Source of the DNA: JBAZTO01 sp041661865
GTDB taxonomy: Bacteria; Planctomycetota; Phycisphaerae; SM23-33
NCBI GenBank assembly: GCA_041661865.1
Contig: JBAZTO010000010.1
Location: 10,388 to 74,387, forward strand
DNA: 64,000 nucleotides
Reading direction: 5' to 3'
The translations under genes were made by a program, and so were the position numbers. Below are positions 9,147 through 16,461 of the stretch, piece after piece. Numbering within the stretch: position 1 is the stretch's first letter; every line of letters begins with the position of its first letter. Below the pieces are notes generated by a model. That model had not been told where the DNA came from. It searched no databases and saw nothing but the letters and a program-made list of their open reading frames with translations.

Positions 9147-9596
9147 TCAAGCCGAACTGAACGCTCCACCGGCATTCCGGGAGGATGCCAGACGAATCAG
9201 CCTGGCCACTTGCTGATCGATTTCCGCTTCTGAAAACGGCTTGGCCAGGACATAGGCGCCCCGAAGGTCAAGCCTTGACCATGCCTCTTGCAGAAAGTCC
9301 CGGCCGACCATCAGCACGGGAGTCACCGGCGATTTCCGCTCATGCAGCCGCCGACAAATCTCATGTCCATCCAAACCAGGCAACATCCAATTCATAACAG
9401 CCATGAACAGGCCAGGGCGTTCTTCGATCGCCGCCCAAGCCTTGCTACCGTCGGTGCAACTGACAGTCGGTAGGCCCATACGGCCCAATGTCCTCTCCAA
9501 CACGGTCAGATAAGAAGGATCGTCGTCAGCGATCAACACCTCGACTATTCGAGATGCCTTGGCCACTGTGACACCTTGCCGGTGCTGGAGTTTCAT
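9147..9596 (-). CDS. degenerate receiver-domain protein (phospho-acceptor Asp replaced by Asn)
   Basis: A 149-residue single receiver domain with the acidic cluster VLIADDDPSY and the conserved Lys in YVLAKPFSEAE. The phospho-acceptor position reads MAVMNWMLPGLDG: Asn (codon AAT) replaces the Asp seen at the same place in the receiver at 5207-5611 (LAILDWMMPKMDG). The Ser/Thr switch is also lost (VLMVGRD). It therefore probably cannot be phosphorylated in the normal way and may act as a pseudo-receiver. It starts at 9596, about 90 nt downstream of the predicted transcription start, and precedes the hybrid kinase gene. Confidence 0.8.
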   Translation of the reverse strand: MKLQHRQGVTVAKASRIVEVLIADDDPSYLTVLERTLGRMGLPTVSCTDGSKAWAAIEERPGLFMAVMNWMLPGLDGHEICRRLHERKSPVTPVLMVGRDFLQEAWSRLDLRGAYVLAKPFSEAEIDQQVARLIRLASSRNAGGAFSSA

Positions 9597-9691
9597 GTGT
9601 TCACCCCGGCGCGAGTTGATTGCTCTGGCAGTCACGGCCGATGGGAGTCGTCCCCGTTGTTACTCCCTGGCCGTCGGAGCAACTACATGGG

Positions 9692-9721
9692 ATTATCGGT
9701 ACACCATGCCCGTATGGTCAA
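9692..9721 (-). promoter_or_regulatory. sigma70-type promoter for the pseudo-receiver gene
   Basis: On the minus strand, TTGACC (9716-9721) is followed by an 18-bp spacer and GATAAT (9692-9697). It lies about 100 bp upstream of the ATG at 9596 and is flanked upstream by an AT-rich patch (about 9715-9775). Confidence 0.5.
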
Positions 9722-10171
9722 TATAATTATTCATATTGTTCTTATTTTGTTCTCATTTTAAGGTCATCAAAGTCAATAAGGCGTAAGCCGTTTTGTGGAC
9801 GAATATTGCGCAACATTATGGCCAACTTTTCGCTTGGTTCGATGCGAAAGATGGGCACGATTGCAGGGAGATCACACCGAGCTGAAAACTGGCGATAAAC
9901 CTGAGGATGCTTCCACAGTAAGAAGTCACTTGGGTAGCCTGTGAGAGCCTTGCCTGCCACAGAGGTCGCGGGCGGCGAAGAAGGACGCCACGGGACGGAT
10001 GAATCTTCCGGAGGTGGGGATGAAAACTCTGCCATTTACTTGGCCGACCAGGGGCGATTTCCGGGCATTTCCGAGGATTCCGGTGGACCGAATGCAACGA
10101 AACACAATGAATGTGAAAACACTGGAATTCCGGCAGAAAATCGCGGAACATGCGGCCATGACGTAGCATCA
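9722..10171. other. intergenic region without a supported gene
   Basis: Starts AT-rich, then turns to ordinary composition up to the tRNA-Ser gene. Open frames here on the minus strand run through or overlap the tRNA and lack ribosome sites, so none is called. No structured element is evident. Confidence 0.4.
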
Positions 10172-10258
10172 GGTAGGGTGTCTGAGTGGCCGAAAGAGCC
10201 GGTCTTGAAAACCGGTGTACCCGAAAGGGTACCGTGGGTTCGAATCCCACCCCTACCG
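10172..10258 (+). tRNA. tRNA-Ser(UGA)
   Basis: An 87-nt class II tRNA. The acceptor stem GGTAGGG (10172-10178) pairs with CCCTACC (10251-10257), with discriminator G. The anticodon stem CCGGT/ACCGG encloses loop CTTGAAA, giving anticodon TGA at 10206-10208. A long variable arm (GTACCCGAAAGGGTAC) and a T-arm with GGTTCGAATCC are present. CCA is not encoded. Confidence 0.97.
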
Positions 10259-10330
10259 TTCTCACGCAAATGGGCCGGCAATGGCACGTTCATGAATTGC
10301 ACCTGATGCCCTGCCGCAGATGAAGCGATA

Positions 10331-10401
10331 GGTGCCACGGCTGCGCCGTGTGCAGCCGTGCATAGCGTCGACACTGCTGCAAACACCGCAGCAGTGGCAC
10401 C
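10331..10401. repeat. family B two-hairpin palindromic element
   Basis: A 71-bp element bounded by GGTGCCAC and GTGGCACC. It holds two internal hairpins: GGCTGC/GCAGCC and CTGCTGC/GCAGCAG. A second 71-bp copy in the opposite orientation, nearly identical, is at 42977-43047. It lies in the gap between the tRNA and the lipoprotein gene. It is probably a REP/BIME-type element. Confidence 0.75.
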
Positions 10402-10441
10402 TGATCCATCGTTTGGCGAGCGACAGACCACTGGCGTCTTT

Positions 10442-10906
10442 TCAGTTGCGCCTGGCCCAATACAGCTTGTCGCCCTTGGCCACCAGCAGCATGCACAATT
10501 CGCTGCTCTTGCCGGCAGTCTTTACTTGCAGCGTCACCCGGTAAATCCGGTCGCCGAAGCGGTCCATGGCCTTGATCTCCACCGCGTTGGCCTTGGCGAG
10601 CCAATCCAGTGTCGGCTTGAGATTCTCTTCCTCCCCCGGTTCCATCCCGTCAGCTAGCTGCCGCTTGATGACATCCTCCGCAGCCCCGCCGGCGGATTGA
10701 AGTTCCCGGATCATCTCCTGAACTTCTCGCCAAGGGGCGCCCCGACTGTCCAGATCCTTCCGTTCATACTTGTCCGAGCAGCCTCCTGTCGCCAGGCACG
10801 TCGCCAGGCACGCCGCCAGGCAAGCGGCCAGCGCCACAGGCCCTCTTGCCGCCCGAAGCTTTCCGCCCAATGCCGCGCCATGCCGTCTATTTGTTGTCAT
10901 TGTCAT
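10442..10906 (-). CDS. small lipoprotein, unknown function
   Basis: A 154-residue protein with a basic start, hydrophobic Ala/Leu/Cys-rich core and lipobox ATGGC near residue 40, then a soluble domain of about 110 residues (WREVQEMIRELQSAGG, then IYRVTLQVKTAGKSSELCMLLVAKGDKLYWARRN, which looks like a beta sheet). No family is recognised. Its start overlaps the end of the prepilin gene by about 20 bp, so it is probably the third gene of the riboswitch-led unit. ATG at 10906 or 10900 both fit. Confidence 0.6.
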   Translation of the reverse strand: MTMTTNRRHGAALGGKLRAARGPVALAACLAACLATCLATGGCSDKYERKDLDSRGAPWREVQEMIRELQSAGGAAEDVIKRQLADGMEPGEEENLKPTLDWLAKANAVEIKAMDRFGDRIYRVTLQVKTAGKSSELCMLLVAKGDKLYWARRN

Positions 10907-11672
10907 AATGCGGAACATTGCTGGTTCCCACGAAGCCTAACAGAGCATCGGCGTTGGTCAAGTTGCTGCCCTCGCGATCGAATGAGTCCGCGCGGCCGTC
11001 GGCGCAAAGAGCGTTGGTTCTGGACAAATGGCGAAAGTGCGTCGTGCCGTACTTATTGATCCCCCACTGCGTCCGCAGCGGGTCCAGCGAACTGCTGTTC
11101 TGAAACCCCACCACGCCGCTGGTCTTCCAGGTCATCCCCGAATCGGCAAAGACAAACAGGTCGCTGGGGTTCTTGATATCGGCTGTCCTCTTGAGCGGCA
11201 TGAGCTTGCCGGAGGAGTCCTTGCGTCCCCATGCGTTGGGGTCCAGGCAGAAGGCGTTGTAGCCGTAGGTGGTCGTGGGCTCCTTGGCACTGCCCTGCGG
11301 CAGGTAGCTACCCCAAGGCTGCGAGGGGCACCAGAAGGCATCCAGGGCCTTGTCGCAGTAAGCCAGCAACGGGCTGACGCTCCTGTCGACCGGCACGGTG
11401 TCACTGCCCCAGAAGTACCAGCGGGGCAATTCGTTGCGGACCAGGTACGGCCAGAAGTAGGTTCTGTTGCTGATTTGGTACATCTGCATGGCCACGCCGA
11501 GATTGTGCAGATTCGACAGGCACTTGGCGGAGCGGCCATATTCCTTCACGGTCGTCAGGCTCGGGGCCAGTATCGCAATCAGCATGGCGATGATCGAAAT
11601 GACCACCAGGAGCTCCACCAGGGTGAAAGCCCTTCGATTGCGTGATCTTGCCTGTATCGCCATGAATCTCAT
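10887..11672 (-). CDS. type II secretion/type IV pilin-like prepilin
   Basis: A 261-residue protein. The N-terminus has a basic leader, then RRAFTLVELLVVISIIAMLIAILAPSL, the prepilin-peptidase cleavage motif (cut before Phe, Glu at +5) with the hydrophobic helix. Near the C-terminus it carries H-x9-DG-like spacing (HLSRTNALCADGRADSF), typical of the large planctomycete prepilin families. It probably forms or decorates a pseudopilus. It starts 73 bp after the PEP-CTERM gene on the same strand, so it is likely co-transcribed under the cobalamin riboswitch. ATG at 11663 is an alternative start. Confidence 0.8.
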   Translation of the reverse strand: MRFMAIQARSRNRRAFTLVELLVVISIIAMLIAILAPSLTTVKEYGRSAKCLSNLHNLGVAMQMYQISNRTYFWPYLVRNELPRWYFWGSDTVPVDRSVSPLLAYCDKALDAFWCPSQPWGSYLPQGSAKEPTTTYGYNAFCLDPNAWGRKDSSGKLMPLKRTADIKNPSDLFVFADSGMTWKTSGVVGFQNSSSLDPLRTQWGINKYGTTHFRHLSRTNALCADGRADSFDREGSNLTNADALLGFVGTSNVPHYDNDNK

Positions 11673-11745
11673 ATCGCCTGCGAGAAAGAACTGGCGGAGC
11701 CCGAACCGGCATGGCAATGTCCGGGCCCCGCCGAACCGGGTTTGT

Positions 11746-12474
11746 TTAGACGTTGCGCCGCCGCAGGCAGGCCAGGCCTGCACAGGCCAACAACGTCAGT
11801 GATGCGGGTTCAGGAACCGCGGTCGAATCCATCGAAGGGGCCGGGCCGACCTCGACACCGAAGCCCCAGTTCCCTGCCAGCAGCGACAGGTCGCCGGTGG
11901 TCACGGCGCCATCGCCGTTGAAGTCGCCGCCGGCCCAGGTCGCGCCGCTCTGGGTGCCCCAATTTCCAGCCAGCAGCGCCAGGTCGCCGGTGCTGACCTT
12001 CAGATCGTTGTTGGCATCGCCCGGCAGGCGAGGCGCATCATCCCGACCGTAGACCCACCCGTCGCTGTAACCATTGCTGACGGTGCGGAAAGAGGCGCCG
12101 TAATCCCAGGGTGAATTCCATTCGGCAGAGCTGCCGTCCCGGACCCAGTAGTGCCACCAGTCCGCCCCGGAGCCGTTGCCAACGTTGCTGTGGCCGTCAA
12201 AGGTCATGCCCCAGACGTAATCGCCCCAGCCCTCATAGTAAGTCCGATTCACTTCCAGCGTGGAGGCTGCCTCGACGATGCTCAGCAGATCGCTGCCGGT
12301 GGTATTGGGATCGCTGAACTTGACGCTGAATGCGTAGACCGCGCTGTCGCCGAATTCGATGACGAGGTTGGCGGTATTCGACCCGGTCCCGACCGTGATA
12401 TAGGACGCCTGAGCGCCGGCTGACATCGCCAGCACCACGCCCACGCTTACCAGAAGAATCGCTCTCATGTTCAA
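11746..12474 (-). CDS. B12-riboswitch-controlled exported PEP-CTERM protein with dockerin-like repeats
   Basis: A 242-residue protein. A signal peptide (AILLVSVGVVLAMSAGAQA) leads into a ~110-residue domain with Trp/Tyr-rich motifs (YEGWGDYVWGMTFDG, WWHYWVRDG, DGWVYG). These resemble the transcobalamin C-terminal-like DUF4430 fold; this is a pattern match, not a search result. Two dockerin-type calcium-loop repeats follow (GDANNDLKVSTGDLALLAGNWG and GDFNGDGAVTTGDLSLLAGNWG, near residues 150-200). A classic PEP-CTERM anchor ends it (VPEPASL, hydrophobic helix, RRRN). GGAAGGG lies about 7 nt before the ATG. The upstream riboswitch points to a role in capturing corrinoids at the surface. Confidence 0.78.
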   Translation of the reverse strand: MNMRAILLVSVGVVLAMSAGAQASYITVGTGSNTANLVIEFGDSAVYAFSVKFSDPNTTGSDLLSIVEAASTLEVNRTYYEGWGDYVWGMTFDGHSNVGNGSGADWWHYWVRDGSSAEWNSPWDYGASFRTVSNGYSDGWVYGRDDAPRLPGDANNDLKVSTGDLALLAGNWGTQSGATWAGGDFNGDGAVTTGDLSLLAGNWGFGVEVGPAPSMDSTAVPEPASLTLLACAGLACLRRRNV

Positions 12475-12772
12475 TCCCTTCCTTGCCGACCGCTCAGTGC
12501 CGGCCTAATGATTTCTCAGTTTCGCGTGCCACAATCGCACGCACTACAAACTTCCCTTTCCCGGCAAGCCGGGACGCCGCATGCAGACAGACCGATAGCC
12601 GCCTAAGTGATCGTGGTATTCATGGGTTGCCTCTTTCTTCCGGCGCCAGGTTCGACTGAGAAGCAGCCCGGGCGCAGCAAGGCCGCCGCTCGACAACCAG
12701 GGAGGAATTGACAGGCGCGTCGCCAGGGGCGGCAAGCTGCGAGAAACGCCACTGTTCCGCGAGTAGCCATGC

Positions 12773-12812
12773 AAAAACCCCGGCCCCTGACGATTTGCAG
12801 GGCCAGCCGGGG
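12773..12812 (-). terminator. intrinsic terminator of the cobalamin riboswitch
   Basis: On the minus strand a GC-rich hairpin (outer CCCCGG/CCGGGG, inner CCCTG/CAGGG, with a small bulge) is followed directly by UUUUU (A-run at 12773-12777 on the plus strand). It lies about 70 nt after the aptamer and before the PEP-CTERM gene, where a transcription-attenuating expression platform would be expected. Confidence 0.72.
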
Positions 12813-12879
12813 TGCGGTAACAAACTTACGGCACGGTCCGGTCAGCCGAGCATCTCGCGAAGGCCAAAACCAGGTTGGT

Positions 12880-13050
12880 CACAGGCAGGTCTTCTGGCTC
12901 CCGGGTCATCCTTCCGCCGCGCCTTCCCATCCCGATTCCGCACCGGTACAGTGGCATTCTTGCGGCGGTCGTCGCCGGTTACAGCGGCGCGTCCGCGGCC
13001 GATTCTCACGGCCTTCCCTTTTCGCCCGCGTTTCCACGGGCATCCTGCAA
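12880..13050 (-). promoter_or_regulatory. cobalamin (adenosylcobalamin) riboswitch aptamer
   Basis: Read on the minus strand, the conserved class I elements are in order: the P1 strand GCAGG (plus-strand 13044-13048), AAAAGGGAAGGCCGUGAGAA, the GCCACUG box, GGGAAGGCGCGG, and the 3' block AGCCAGAAGACCUGCCUGU. P1 closes with CCTGC (plus-strand 12885-12889). Only a variant or two differ from the textbook box (AGAAGACC for AGGAGACC). It sits at the start of the transcript made from the promoter at 13059-13087. Bound cobalamin would be expected to favour the terminator at 12773-12812 and shut off the PEP-CTERM unit. Confidence 0.93.
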
Positions 13051-13058
13051 CGATGGGC

Positions 13059-13087
13059 ACTCTAGACTCCGCCCCCGATGCTGTCAA
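13059..13087 (-). promoter_or_regulatory. sigma70 promoter driving the riboswitch transcript
   Basis: On the minus strand TTGACA (13082-13087), a 17-bp spacer and TAGAGT (13059-13064). The predicted start at about 13052 is immediately before the aptamer. It overlaps no gene. Confidence 0.75.
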
Positions 13088-13175
13088 GCATCCGGGAAGT
13101 TTTTTTGAAGTTGAAGATGGTGACTGATCTTGTGGCCAGTCGTACAATATGGGCAGGACAATCGGAGAGAACGAT

Positions 13176-13517
13176 ATGTCACTGTGGCTTCTGAGGTTCG
13201 ACAAGAGCGGCAAATCGAACTGGGTGGCGGCGGGCATCCCTATCCCGGCCATCTTCGTTGTTCTCTTGCTCACAAGCGCGATTGTGAGCGTTGCATTGGC
13301 AGCGACGAATTACAGCGTCTGGGTCTTTCTGCTTCCGCTGCTGGGAGGATTTGGCCTGTTCCTGGCAGCCAAGCTGAGCGTAATGCGGCGTGTATCACTT
13401 CTGTCGTTTGGGTCAAAGGCGATGACGCCCAGGATGAGATCGCTCTATCACACAGGCTACGTTCTGATGATCTTGAGCACTCTGATGATCCTGTCCTTTG
13501 TGCTCTTGGGAGGCTAG
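13176..13517 (+). CDS. small integral membrane protein
   Basis: A 113-residue protein with three or four predicted TM helices (IPAIFVVLLLTSAIVSVALA, WVFLLPLLGGFGLFLAAKL, MILSTLMILSFVLLGG). GGAGAG lies 6 nt upstream of the ATG at 13176, which is preferred over the ATG at 13149. It is divergent from the riboswitch unit. No family is recognised. Confidence 0.6.
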   Translation: MSLWLLRFDKSGKSNWVAAGIPIPAIFVVLLLTSAIVSVALAATNYSVWVFLLPLLGGFGLFLAAKLSVMRRVSLLSFGSKAMTPRMRSLYHTGYVLMILSTLMILSFVLLGG

Positions 13518-13541
13518 CGGCGCACACCGGACATGCCCCCC

Positions 13542-13596
13542 GGTGGCACAGCCTTTCCAGGCTGTGCATGCACAGGCTCGAAAGCCTGTGCCCACC
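13542..13596. repeat. family B two-hairpin palindromic element
   Basis: A 55-bp element from GGTGGCAC to GTGCCCACC with two hairpins: ACAGCCT/AGGCTGT and CACAGGCT/AGCCTGTG. It sits between the stop of the small membrane protein and the stop of nrnA, a convergent intergenic gap. Confidence 0.72.
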
Positions 13597-13635
13597 CATC
13601 AAGCCATGCCTGACAGAGCACCAGCGGCGCAGCTT

Positions 13636-14637
13636 CTACGCATCCAAGGCCGCCAGGCAGGCGGCGATGAGGCGGGGTTTGATGACTTCGATGGGCTCGG
13701 TGCTCCGCAGGCCCGCCGCTCGCTTGTGTCCGCCGCCGCCGAAGCCCTTGGCGATCTGGGAGACATCCAGCACGTCGCGGCTGCGCAGGCTCACGCGGAC
13801 CAGGGCGTCGCTTTCGGTCAGCAGGATCACAGCCTCCACGCTGCCCAGGCGAAGCGGCTCGTTGATGAGGTTCTCGGTCTCCTCGGGCATGGCGCCGGTG
13901 GCGGCGAAGTCGGCCTTGCGGATTTCCATCACGGCCAGCCGGCCAGCAGCGTGAAGTTCCAGCGACTCGAGCATGCGCACCATCAGCTTCAGCCGCTCCG
14001 GCCGGTCGCACTGGAAAAGTTTGTGATTGAGCAGGTCCGTCCGCACGCCCGCATCGAGGAGGTCGGCTGCGGTGCGAAGGCAGCGGCCGTCGGTGTTGGA
14101 GAAGTGGAACCAGCCCGTATCGGAGGTGATGGCCGTCATAAGTGCCTCGGCCGTCTCGCCGTCGAGGGGCCAGCCCAGATGATCGATCATTTCCTTCATG
14201 AGAATCCCGGCGGCTGCGGCGGTTGAGTCGTTCCACATCGCGCTGCCGATCTGCCCGGCGGTGGCATGGTGGTCGATGACCACAACCTTGTCCTGCCGCG
14301 CCGTGATGGCCTGCTCCAGCCCGTCCAGTTGTGCAAAGACGCTCGTGTCGAGAATCACAACCAGGTCGGCTGCGTCGGCCAGTGCCGCGAAGCGATCCGT
14401 GGATGCAGGCAACCGGCGGGCGAAGAGAAACTGGTATCGCATCGGCACCGCATCAGGCACGAGCATTTCGGCCCCCTTGCCCGCCCCGCGCGCCGCCAGC
14501 GTCATCGCCACCAGCGAGCCCAGGCAGTCGCCGTCCGGCCGGGCATGCGTGACAAACAGCAGCTTGCCGGCTGCCGCAAGGCGTTGGGCCACCCTCTCAA
14601 AACCGCTACCGGCAGATTTCTCGCACACGTTGCACAT
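13636..14637 (-). CDS. nrnA: DHH-family nanoRNase / pAp phosphatase
   Basis: A 333-residue cytoplasmic phosphoesterase. The DHH domain has VTHARPDGDCLGS (residue ~30), VVILDTS (~93) and the signature VVIDHHA (~120). The DHHA1 domain ends with GGGGHKRAAG (~305). NrnA removes nucleotides from very short RNA and dephosphorylates pAp. Length matches the family (~320-340). Its start overlaps the end of ribF by 32 bp, so the two are coupled. Confidence 0.92.
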   Translation of the reverse strand: MCNVCEKSAGSGFERVAQRLAAAGKLLFVTHARPDGDCLGSLVAMTLAARGAGKGAEMLVPDAVPMRYQFLFARRLPASTDRFAALADAADLVVILDTSVFAQLDGLEQAITARQDKVVVIDHHATAGQIGSAMWNDSTAAAAGILMKEMIDHLGWPLDGETAEALMTAITSDTGWFHFSNTDGRCLRTAADLLDAGVRTDLLNHKLFQCDRPERLKLMVRMLESLELHAAGRLAVMEIRKADFAATGAMPEETENLINEPLRLGSVEAVILLTESDALVRVSLRSRDVLDVSQIAKGFGGGGHKRAAGLRSTEPIEVIKPRLIAACLAALDA

Positions 14638-15553
14638 CCTCCGCTATCTGCCGCTTGAGGGCCTGCTCGTCGGCAAAACGATGCTGATCCCGCAGGCGGG
14701 CGACAAAGCTCAGTTCCATTTCCTGGCCGTAGTAATCGCCGCCGGCGTCCAGCAGGAAGGCTTCCACCACGGACTTGTCCAGCCGCCTCAGCGTGGGCTT
14801 GTTGCCGATACTGATGGCGGCCACGAATTGCCGGCCGGCGATCTGCGCCCTTCCGGCATAGACCCCGTCGGCGGGCACGATTTGCTCGCCCGGCTCGAGG
14901 TTGGCCGTGGGAGAGTTCAGTTCCCGTCCCCGTCCATCGCCGGCGACCACCTGGCCGGCGATCGAGAAAACCCGGCCCAGGCAGCGGGCGGCGTCCTCCA
15001 CCCGTCCTTCGCCGATCAGGTGGCGGACCATGGTGCTCGAGACGCGCTGGGGCCCGCCGGGAAAGTCCAGCGTCACCGGCTCGATGATGTGCAGGCGGAA
15101 GCCGCCCCGCTCCTGCCAGTCGGCCAGCATCTGGACGTTGCCCGAACGGCCGCGGCCGAAGAAGAAATTGTCGCCCTCGACGATGTGCCGCACGGCAAAG
15201 TGATCCAGGATGATCTCCTGGATAAAGGCCTCGGGCGCCATCCCCAGCAGTTTCATGTCCGTCGGGACGGTGACGACCCAGTCGGCGCCGGCGCCGGCGA
15301 GAAGTTCGCACTTCCTGGCGTGGGAGACGATCCGCAGGCGTTCCTGCCGCGGGCGGAGCACGGCATCGGGCGTCGGCTGGAAAGTCATCGCCACCACGGC
15401 CGACCTGTCCGCGTCGGCCAAACCTCGCGCGGTGGAGAGGATCCGCTGGTGGCCCAGGTGCATGCCGTCGAAATTCCCGACAGTCAACACCCCGCCGCGA
15501 GCGGAGGAAGGAAGGTTATCCAAGCCTGTGATGAAACGGTCATTCATGGGCAA
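14606..15553 (-). CDS. ribF: bifunctional riboflavin kinase / FAD synthetase
   Basis: A 315-residue enzyme making FMN and then FAD from riboflavin. The N-terminal nucleotidyltransferase domain has LTVGNFDGMHLGHQRIL (HxGH-type, residue ~25-40) and the segment RHIVEGDNFFFGRGRSGN (~125). The C-terminal kinase domain has VVAGDGRGRELNSPTANLEP (~205). Length matches the family. It sits upstream of and overlaps nrnA. An alternative start is ATG at 15547. Confidence 0.95.
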   Translation of the reverse strand: MPMNDRFITGLDNLPSSARGGVLTVGNFDGMHLGHQRILSTARGLADADRSAVVAMTFQPTPDAVLRPRQERLRIVSHARKCELLAGAGADWVVTVPTDMKLLGMAPEAFIQEIILDHFAVRHIVEGDNFFFGRGRSGNVQMLADWQERGGFRLHIIEPVTLDFPGGPQRVSSTMVRHLIGEGRVEDAARCLGRVFSIAGQVVAGDGRGRELNSPTANLEPGEQIVPADGVYAGRAQIAGRQFVAAISIGNKPTLRRLDKSVVEAFLLDAGGDYYGQEMELSFVARLRDQHRFADEQALKRQIAEDVQRVREICR

Positions 15554-15613
15554 TACATCTTATCTATGCTGCTGCCCGGCGCCGTGGTCGCGGCGGCCGC
15601 AGCCTCGAATATC

Positions 15614-15642
15614 TTCCGCGTGCAACAATTTGCACGCCCTAC
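15614..15642. repeat. family A REP palindrome
   Basis: Palindrome with arms GCGTGCAA and TTGCACGC preceded by TTCC and followed by CCTAC. It lies in the short gap between ribF and btuD. It is the same core found around the tyrosine transposase at 34959-35510. Confidence 0.75.
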
Positions 15643-15675
15643 ACTAGCAGTTCTCCGACCGCCCTGCCAAGCCCC

Positions 15676-16461
15676 TCATCGGGCGTGGACGATCGGCACC
15701 TCGCCGGCCCCGGTGGAAATCAGGTCGATCTTGACCTGGTAGGTCTGCTCCAGCAGATCGACGCGGAGCACCTCTCTCGGCGGTCCGGCGGCGATGACCT
15801 GCCCCTCCCGCATCAGCAGCAGTTCGTCGGCGAATCGCCCGGCCAGGTTCACGTCGTGGCTGATGCACACGACGGCCATCTCCCAATCATGTGCCAGCCG
15901 CTGCATCATGCGATGGATGATAAGCTGGTTGTGGATGTCCAGTTGGCTGGTCGGCTCGTCCAGAAGCATCACCGAAGGTTGTTGGGCCAGGGCGCGGGCG
16001 ATCATCACGCACTGAGCCTCGCCGCCGGAAAGTTCGTCGAGCATGCGGTCGGCAAACTCCGCCGTGCCGGTCATGAGCATGGCCTGCTTGGCCACGGCCA
16101 GGTCCTGCTCGCCTTCCATGCCCAGCAGGCCCGTGTGGGCCAGGCGACCCATCAGCACCAGTTCTTTCACCGAGAACGAGAAGGCCGTGCGGGGCGTCTG
16201 CGGGACATAGGCCATCAGGCGGGCCAACTGCCGGGGGCTGTAGCGGCCCAGCGGTTTGCCATCCAGCATGATCTGCCCGCCGTCGGGGCGAATCTGGCCC
16301 AGCAGGCAGCGGAGCAGCGTGGTCTTGCCCGAGCCGTTGGGCCCCAGCACGCACAGCAGTTTGCCCGCCGCCGCCGTCAGGCTCACGCCGCGCAGCACCG
16401 GCAGGTCGCGGCGATAACCGAAAGCCAATTCGCCGGCTGACAGAATGTGTTGCTCGCTCAT
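15676..16461 (-). CDS. btuD: cobalamin/iron-siderophore ABC transporter ATPase
   Basis: A 261-residue ATPase of the FecCD/BtuCD importer class. Walker A is GPNGSGKTT (~39-47), the Q-loop AYVPQTPRTAF, the signature LDELSGGEAQ (~137), Walker B VMLLDEPTSQLD (~158), and the H-loop VVCISHDVNLAGR. It starts at 16461 with an ATGA overlap with btuC. With btuF and btuC it forms a complete importer. Cobalamin is the likely substrate from the nearby B12 riboswitch and B12-dependent enzyme, but siderophore or heme cannot be excluded from sequence alone. Confidence 0.88.
   Translation of the reverse strand: MSEQHILSAGELAFGYRRDLPVLRGVSLTAAAGKLLCVLGPNGSGKTTLLRCLLGQIRPDGGQIMLDGKPLGRYSPRQLARLMAYVPQTPRTAFSFSVKELVLMGRLAHTGLLGMEGEQDLAVAKQAMLMTGTAEFADRMLDELSGGEAQCVMIARALAQQPSVMLLDEPTSQLDIHNQLIIHRMMQRLAHDWEMAVVCISHDVNLAGRFADELLLMREGQVIAAGPPREVLRVDLLEQTYQVKIDLISTGAGEVPIVHAR

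Noticed and set aside
9816..10265. Minus-strand frame upstream of and through the tRNA-Ser gene
   Set aside because: It runs through the tRNA in antisense, lacks a ribosome site and has no recognisable feature.
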